Part shown: positions 60,563 through 64,000 of the stretch, one piece after another
Layout of the letters: each line of letters starts with the position of its first letter
Position numbering within the stretch: the stretch's first letter is position 1
Source: Oxalobacteraceae bacterium
GTDB taxonomy: Bacteria; Pseudomonadota; Gammaproteobacteria; Burkholderiales; Burkholderiaceae_D
Reading direction: 5' to 3'
Length of the DNA: 64,000 nucleotides
Assembly: GCA_027490465.1 (NCBI GenBank)
Contig: JAIXXZ010000027.1
Span: 57,772-121,771 of the forward strand
The notes under the pieces: model-generated
Databases searched by the model: none
The model's input: the letters and a program-made list of their open reading frames with translations, nothing else
What the model was told of the DNA's origin: nothing
Made by a program: the position numbers and the translations under genes

Positions 60563-61633
60563 ATGAAATATCCCGCATTGCTCTCGGCCGAAGAGGTACT
60601 CGCCCATTTGAACGACTACGACAGCATCATTGATGTGCGCTCCGAATCGGAATTCGCCCTCGATCATGTGCCGGGAGCGATCAATTGTCCCGTGCTGAAT
60701 GACGCCGAGCGCGTTCGGGTGGGTACCATCTACAAACAGAACAGTGCCTTCGAAGCGAAAAAAATTGGTGCTGCGCTGGTCGCCAACAATATTGCGCTGC
60801 ACTTGCAGCAGACGCTGGCAGACAAACCCCGCGACTGGAAGCCGTTGATTTATTGTTGGCGTGGTGGCAATCGCAGCGGTGCGATGGCACTTATCCTGGC
60901 GAAAATCGGCTGGCCGGCAGTGCAATTGGACGGTGGTTATCGAGAGTATCGTCGCAGTGTGCTGAGCATGCTCGACTCCGAGCCGGAGGCGCTGACTTTT
61001 CGCGTTATCTGTGGCACTACCGGGAGCGGCAAAAGCAGGTTACTGACTTCGCTGGCCGGTGAAGGTGCTCAGGTACTCGATCTCGAGCAATTGGCGATGC
61101 ATCGCGGTTCCGTCCTGGGCGGCATTCCGGGCGAGCCTCAACCTTCGCAGAAAATGTTTGAAAGCCTGATATGGCAAAAGCTGCGAAGCTTCAACGCATT
61201 GCGTCCTGTCTACGTGGAATCGGAAAGCCGAAAAATAGGCAATCTGCGTGTGCCTGAAAAATTGATGAATAAAATGCGCGCCTCCGCCTGTGTGCATTTA
61301 CAGACTCGCATCGCCGACAGAGTCGCCTTGCTTATCGAAGATTATCCGCATCTCGTGGAAGACAGCACACTACTCGGAAGTCAACTGAACCATCTGGTGG
61401 CATTACATGGTCACGCAAAAATCCGCGCATGGCGAGATATGGCGGACACCAGTCAGATCGCCCGGCTGGTAGAGGAGCTACTCACTCAGCATTACGATCC
61501 CGCATACCTGCGATCAATAGAAAGAAATTTTAGCGGCTATGCGCAGGCGCGATCGCTGACACTCGAGGATGTTTCGGGCAGGGCTTTTGCAAAGGCGGCG
61601 CAACTACTGCTGGCCGACGAGAGAGCGAGTTGA
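60563..61633 (+). CDS. mnmH: tRNA 2-selenouridine synthase
   Basis: Rhodanese domain (IIDVRSESEFALDHVPGAINCPVLND; YCWRGGNRSGAM) fused to P-loop GTTGSGKSRLL. Confidence 0.95.
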   Translation: MKYPALLSAEEVLAHLNDYDSIIDVRSESEFALDHVPGAINCPVLNDAERVRVGTIYKQNSAFEAKKIGAALVANNIALHLQQTLADKPRDWKPLIYCWRGGNRSGAMALILAKIGWPAVQLDGGYREYRRSVLSMLDSEPEALTFRVICGTTGSGKSRLLTSLAGEGAQVLDLEQLAMHRGSVLGGIPGEPQPSQKMFESLIWQKLRSFNALRPVYVESESRKIGNLRVPEKLMNKMRASACVHLQTRIADRVALLIEDYPHLVEDSTLLGSQLNHLVALHGHAKIRAWRDMADTSQIARLVEELLTQHYDPAYLRSIERNFSGYAQARSLTLEDVSGRAFAKAAQLLLADERAS

Positions 61634-61699
61634 TTGGAGATTTCCAAGTAGCTTCGCATTAAGGAATGCAGAAGGCTTTGGACATCCAACGAAAGACGC

Positions 61700-61838
61700 T
61701 GGATCCCGGCGTACGCCGGGATGACTATTGAGGATCTGTTCGCTTCAAATTCGTCATCACCTGGATGTGATGACTGCAGCATGGGTGGATTGCACGCGGT
61801 CCGAAGTCCCCGCCCGCTCCCGACGCACGCCGGGATGC
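61700..61838. repeat. REP-like palindromic repeat plus a degenerate second arm
   Basis: TGGATCCCGGCGTACGCCGGGATGAC at 61700-61725, GTCATCACCTGGATGTGATGAC palindrome at 61753-61774, GCTCCCGACGCACGCCGGGATGC at about 61816-61838. Confidence 0.65.
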
Positions 61839-61873
61839 AGTGTCTTTGCTTTAAAAGTCCCGCCTCGTGTGGC

Positions 61874-63790
61874 TTACTTAACGACTGGTGCCGCTTTGGC
61901 CGCGACAGGCTTGAGAATTTCTGCCTTGGCACGCTTTTTAATGACATCGATATAAGCACCCACTTCCTGAGATGCCAGAAATTCGTCGACCTGCTGCTGC
62001 TCTGCCTTGCGCGCCTCATCGTCGATCATGTCTTCGCTGATTTTATTCACACGGTAGATCGCATAGCCGCGACCGGCCACCGCCACGCCAACATAAGCCG
62101 GTAGCGTACGTGGATCAGCCTTCATAATGGCAGTGACCGCCGAGGGCGAAAGGCCCGAAGTGTTGTTCCTTGAAATGGATTTCGCAGCACCAAACTGGGC
62201 ACTACCACCCCCACGCAACTCGGCCAGACGCGCCTCACCGGCTTTTACCGCAAGCTTTTCAGATTCCAGTCCAATCAGCCGCTCCTCGATCATGGGGCGA
62301 ACTTCTGCTACAGGGATCTTTGTCACGGGCTTGTGCTCAAGCACACGACCTGCAATCAGCACACTCGCGCCTACTTCGATTGCCTCGGTGTTACGCTTGG
62401 CGCGAATAGCATCATCGGAAAAGATCGCTGTGAGGAACTTCGGCTGGTTATAAGCCGCCATTTTCGGCAGTGACGAATTCGGCTTGCGGGTCAGGTTTTG
62501 TGCCGTCTCGATTTTCAGCCCCAGCTTGTCAGCGACTGGTTTGAGGCTGTCGGACTGTTCGTAGACCATGTTGGAGAAGATTTCCGCCATCTCGGCATAT
62601 TTTTTACCTGACTGCTGACGCTTGATTTCTGCAGCAATATTCGCTTTGACTTCAGCAAGCTCGCGAGTAGCTGGGGCTTTGATACCCGTGACGCGAATAA
62701 TGTGAAAACCAAAATCCGATTGCACCAGGCCGCTGATCTCGCCTTCTTTCAGAGCAAATGCTGAATCTTCAAACGGTTTGACCATATCGCCCTTACCGAA
62801 AAAATTCAGATCGCCACCGCGCTCCGCAGACACCGTGTCCTGTGAATTCTCTTTCGCCAACTTGGCGAAATCGGCTGGATTTTTACGTACCTGCTCCAGT
62901 ATTTTTTCCGCTTTTGCCTTGGCCGCCGCTTTGTCTGCTGCAGATGCGTCCTTGGATGCATTAATCAGAATATGACTGGCACGTCGCTGCTCGGGTGTTT
63001 TGTAACGCGCGATATTCTGCTCATAGAAGGCCTTGATGTCGGCATCAGAGACCTCAATGCGCGATTCGATCACGTCTGGAGATAACACCAGGTACTCGAT
63101 TTTGACGGTTTCGGGCACTTCGAATTGCGCACTGTTCTTGTTATAGAACTCATTGACCATCGCATCGGTAGGCTTGACCTGACCTTTGAAATCCTGCCAG
63201 CCAACTGACAATTCCTGTACCTCGCGTACCTGCTGATTGAGTGAGGTAATGCGAGCGGCCACTGCCTTCGGAGCGAACGCGCTGTTTTGAATGGAAAGAT
63301 TCACCTGCTGCATCGCAAGCTCATGGCGCAGATTCGCCTCGAAACGATCTGTCGTCAGTCCCTGTGCGGCCAGCAGTGCCTGATAACGCTGCTTGTCGAA
63401 ACTGCCATCTGGATTGGTCAGACCCTGAATCTCTCGTATGGTGCTGCGCAACTGGTCGTCGGACACCGTCAAATGATTCTTCATGACGTGGGAGGACAAT
63501 GCCTTTTGTGAGAGCAGACCTTCCAGCGTGCCCTGGCGCGCTTCGGGCGTATCGAACAAAGAAGGATTGAACTGATCACCAAACATCTGACGGAAACGTT
63601 CAAGCTGCCGGGCCTGCGCTGCATCCCATTCGCGCTGTGAAATGTCCTGTCCGTCGACCTTGGCAACGGCTGGCTCACGGTCAGACATCCGTATGTAGCT
63701 TTCAAGCCCGACAAATGCAAACGAAGGAACAATAATCAGCAGCAGCAAAAACTGCATCAGGCGGCGGTGGGTACGAATGAATTCAAACAT
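61874..63790 (-). CDS. ppiD: SurA N-terminal domain / PpiD-like peptidyl-prolyl isomerase
   Basis: MFEFIRTHRRLMQFLLLLIIVPSFAFVGLESY; VDGQDISQREWDAAQ; parvulin motif RASHILINASKDA ... ERGGDLNFFGKGDMVKPFEDSAF ... FGFHIIRV. Confidence 0.95.
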   Translation of the reverse strand: MFEFIRTHRRLMQFLLLLIIVPSFAFVGLESYIRMSDREPAVAKVDGQDISQREWDAAQARQLERFRQMFGDQFNPSLFDTPEARQGTLEGLLSQKALSSHVMKNHLTVSDDQLRSTIREIQGLTNPDGSFDKQRYQALLAAQGLTTDRFEANLRHELAMQQVNLSIQNSAFAPKAVAARITSLNQQVREVQELSVGWQDFKGQVKPTDAMVNEFYNKNSAQFEVPETVKIEYLVLSPDVIESRIEVSDADIKAFYEQNIARYKTPEQRRASHILINASKDASAADKAAAKAKAEKILEQVRKNPADFAKLAKENSQDTVSAERGGDLNFFGKGDMVKPFEDSAFALKEGEISGLVQSDFGFHIIRVTGIKAPATRELAEVKANIAAEIKRQQSGKKYAEMAEIFSNMVYEQSDSLKPVADKLGLKIETAQNLTRKPNSSLPKMAAYNQPKFLTAIFSDDAIRAKRNTEAIEVGASVLIAGRVLEHKPVTKIPVAEVRPMIEERLIGLESEKLAVKAGEARLAELRGGGSAQFGAAKSISRNNTSGLSPSAVTAIMKADPRTLPAYVGVAVAGRGYAIYRVNKISEDMIDDEARKAEQQQVDEFLASQEVGAYIDVIKKRAKAEILKPVAAKAAPVVK

Positions 63791-63901
63791 GGTCGGTCTG
63801 ATGTCTCCCGCCCTTGGTGGGCGTTTGTCTTTGTCGGGTTGTTACTGAGTGCCTCGTCACCCGGGCGACATGCCTTCGGGACGACAGGGCACCATATGAA
63901 A

Positions 63902-63926
63902 AAAGGCGAACACAGGGTTCGCCTTT
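63902..63926 (-). terminator. Rho-independent terminator downstream of tRNA-Asp
   Basis: AAAGGCGAACACAGGGTTCGCCTTT stem followed by a TTTTTT tract on the minus strand. Confidence 0.8.
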
Positions 63927-63934
63927 TTGGTTTT

Positions 63935-64000
63935 TGGCGGAGTGGACGGGACTCGAACCCGCGACCCCCGGCGTGACAGGCCGGTATTCTAACCGACTGA
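63935..64000 (-). tRNA. tRNA-Asp (anticodon GTC), 5' part cut off by the window end
   Basis: Reverse complement reads ...TCAGTCGGTTAGAATACCGGCCTGTCACGCCGGGGGTCGCGGGTTCGAGTCCCGTCCACTCCGCCA, with encoded CCA. Confidence 0.95.

Noticed and set aside
61537-62019. 160-aa minus-strand ORF
   Set aside because: Its VIPAYAGIQR-type sequence is a translation of the REP repeat; overlaps the ends of mnmH and ppiD
1-64000. CRISPR arrays, prophage, integrase or rRNA operon
   Set aside because: No regularly spaced direct repeats, phage structural genes, integrases or rRNA-like sequence seen

Overview
The window looks like a Betaproteobacterial chromosome segment, probably Burkholderiales/Oxalobacteraceae-like (inference from gene content and order; no taxonomy search was run). 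Most of it is ordinary: a PAS-GGDEF-EAL protein, PLD-VTT plus EEP proteins, pirin, two glycosyltransferases, Hsp20, CBS, an imuA-imuB-dnaE2 SOS mutasome with a clear LexA box, NDH-2, prkA-yeaH-spoVR, a four-gene Csu-type archaic chaperone-usher operon, a liv-type ABC importer next to fatty-acid/acyl-CoA genes, selO-msrB-yciB-bolA-ppiC, purL, amidase, nnr, ybbA/tesA, mnmH, ppiD and a truncated tRNA-Asp. The most interesting signals are: (1) an orphan module of two paralogous CesT-like type III secretion chaperones flanking a small Ser/Thr/Ala-rich ORF, preceded by a candidate hrp box, with no T3SS apparatus in the window; (2) a disordered Ser/Pro-rich 468-aa candidate effector nearby; (3) an in-frame TGA inside purL, at the base of a perfect 8-bp hairpin; (4) a ~130-bp MITE-like element with two full-length copies and one truncated copy, not explained by any ORF; (5) a divergent FtsH-like AAA/M41 protein. 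All calls come from reading the sequence and the supplied ORF track; no database search was run.
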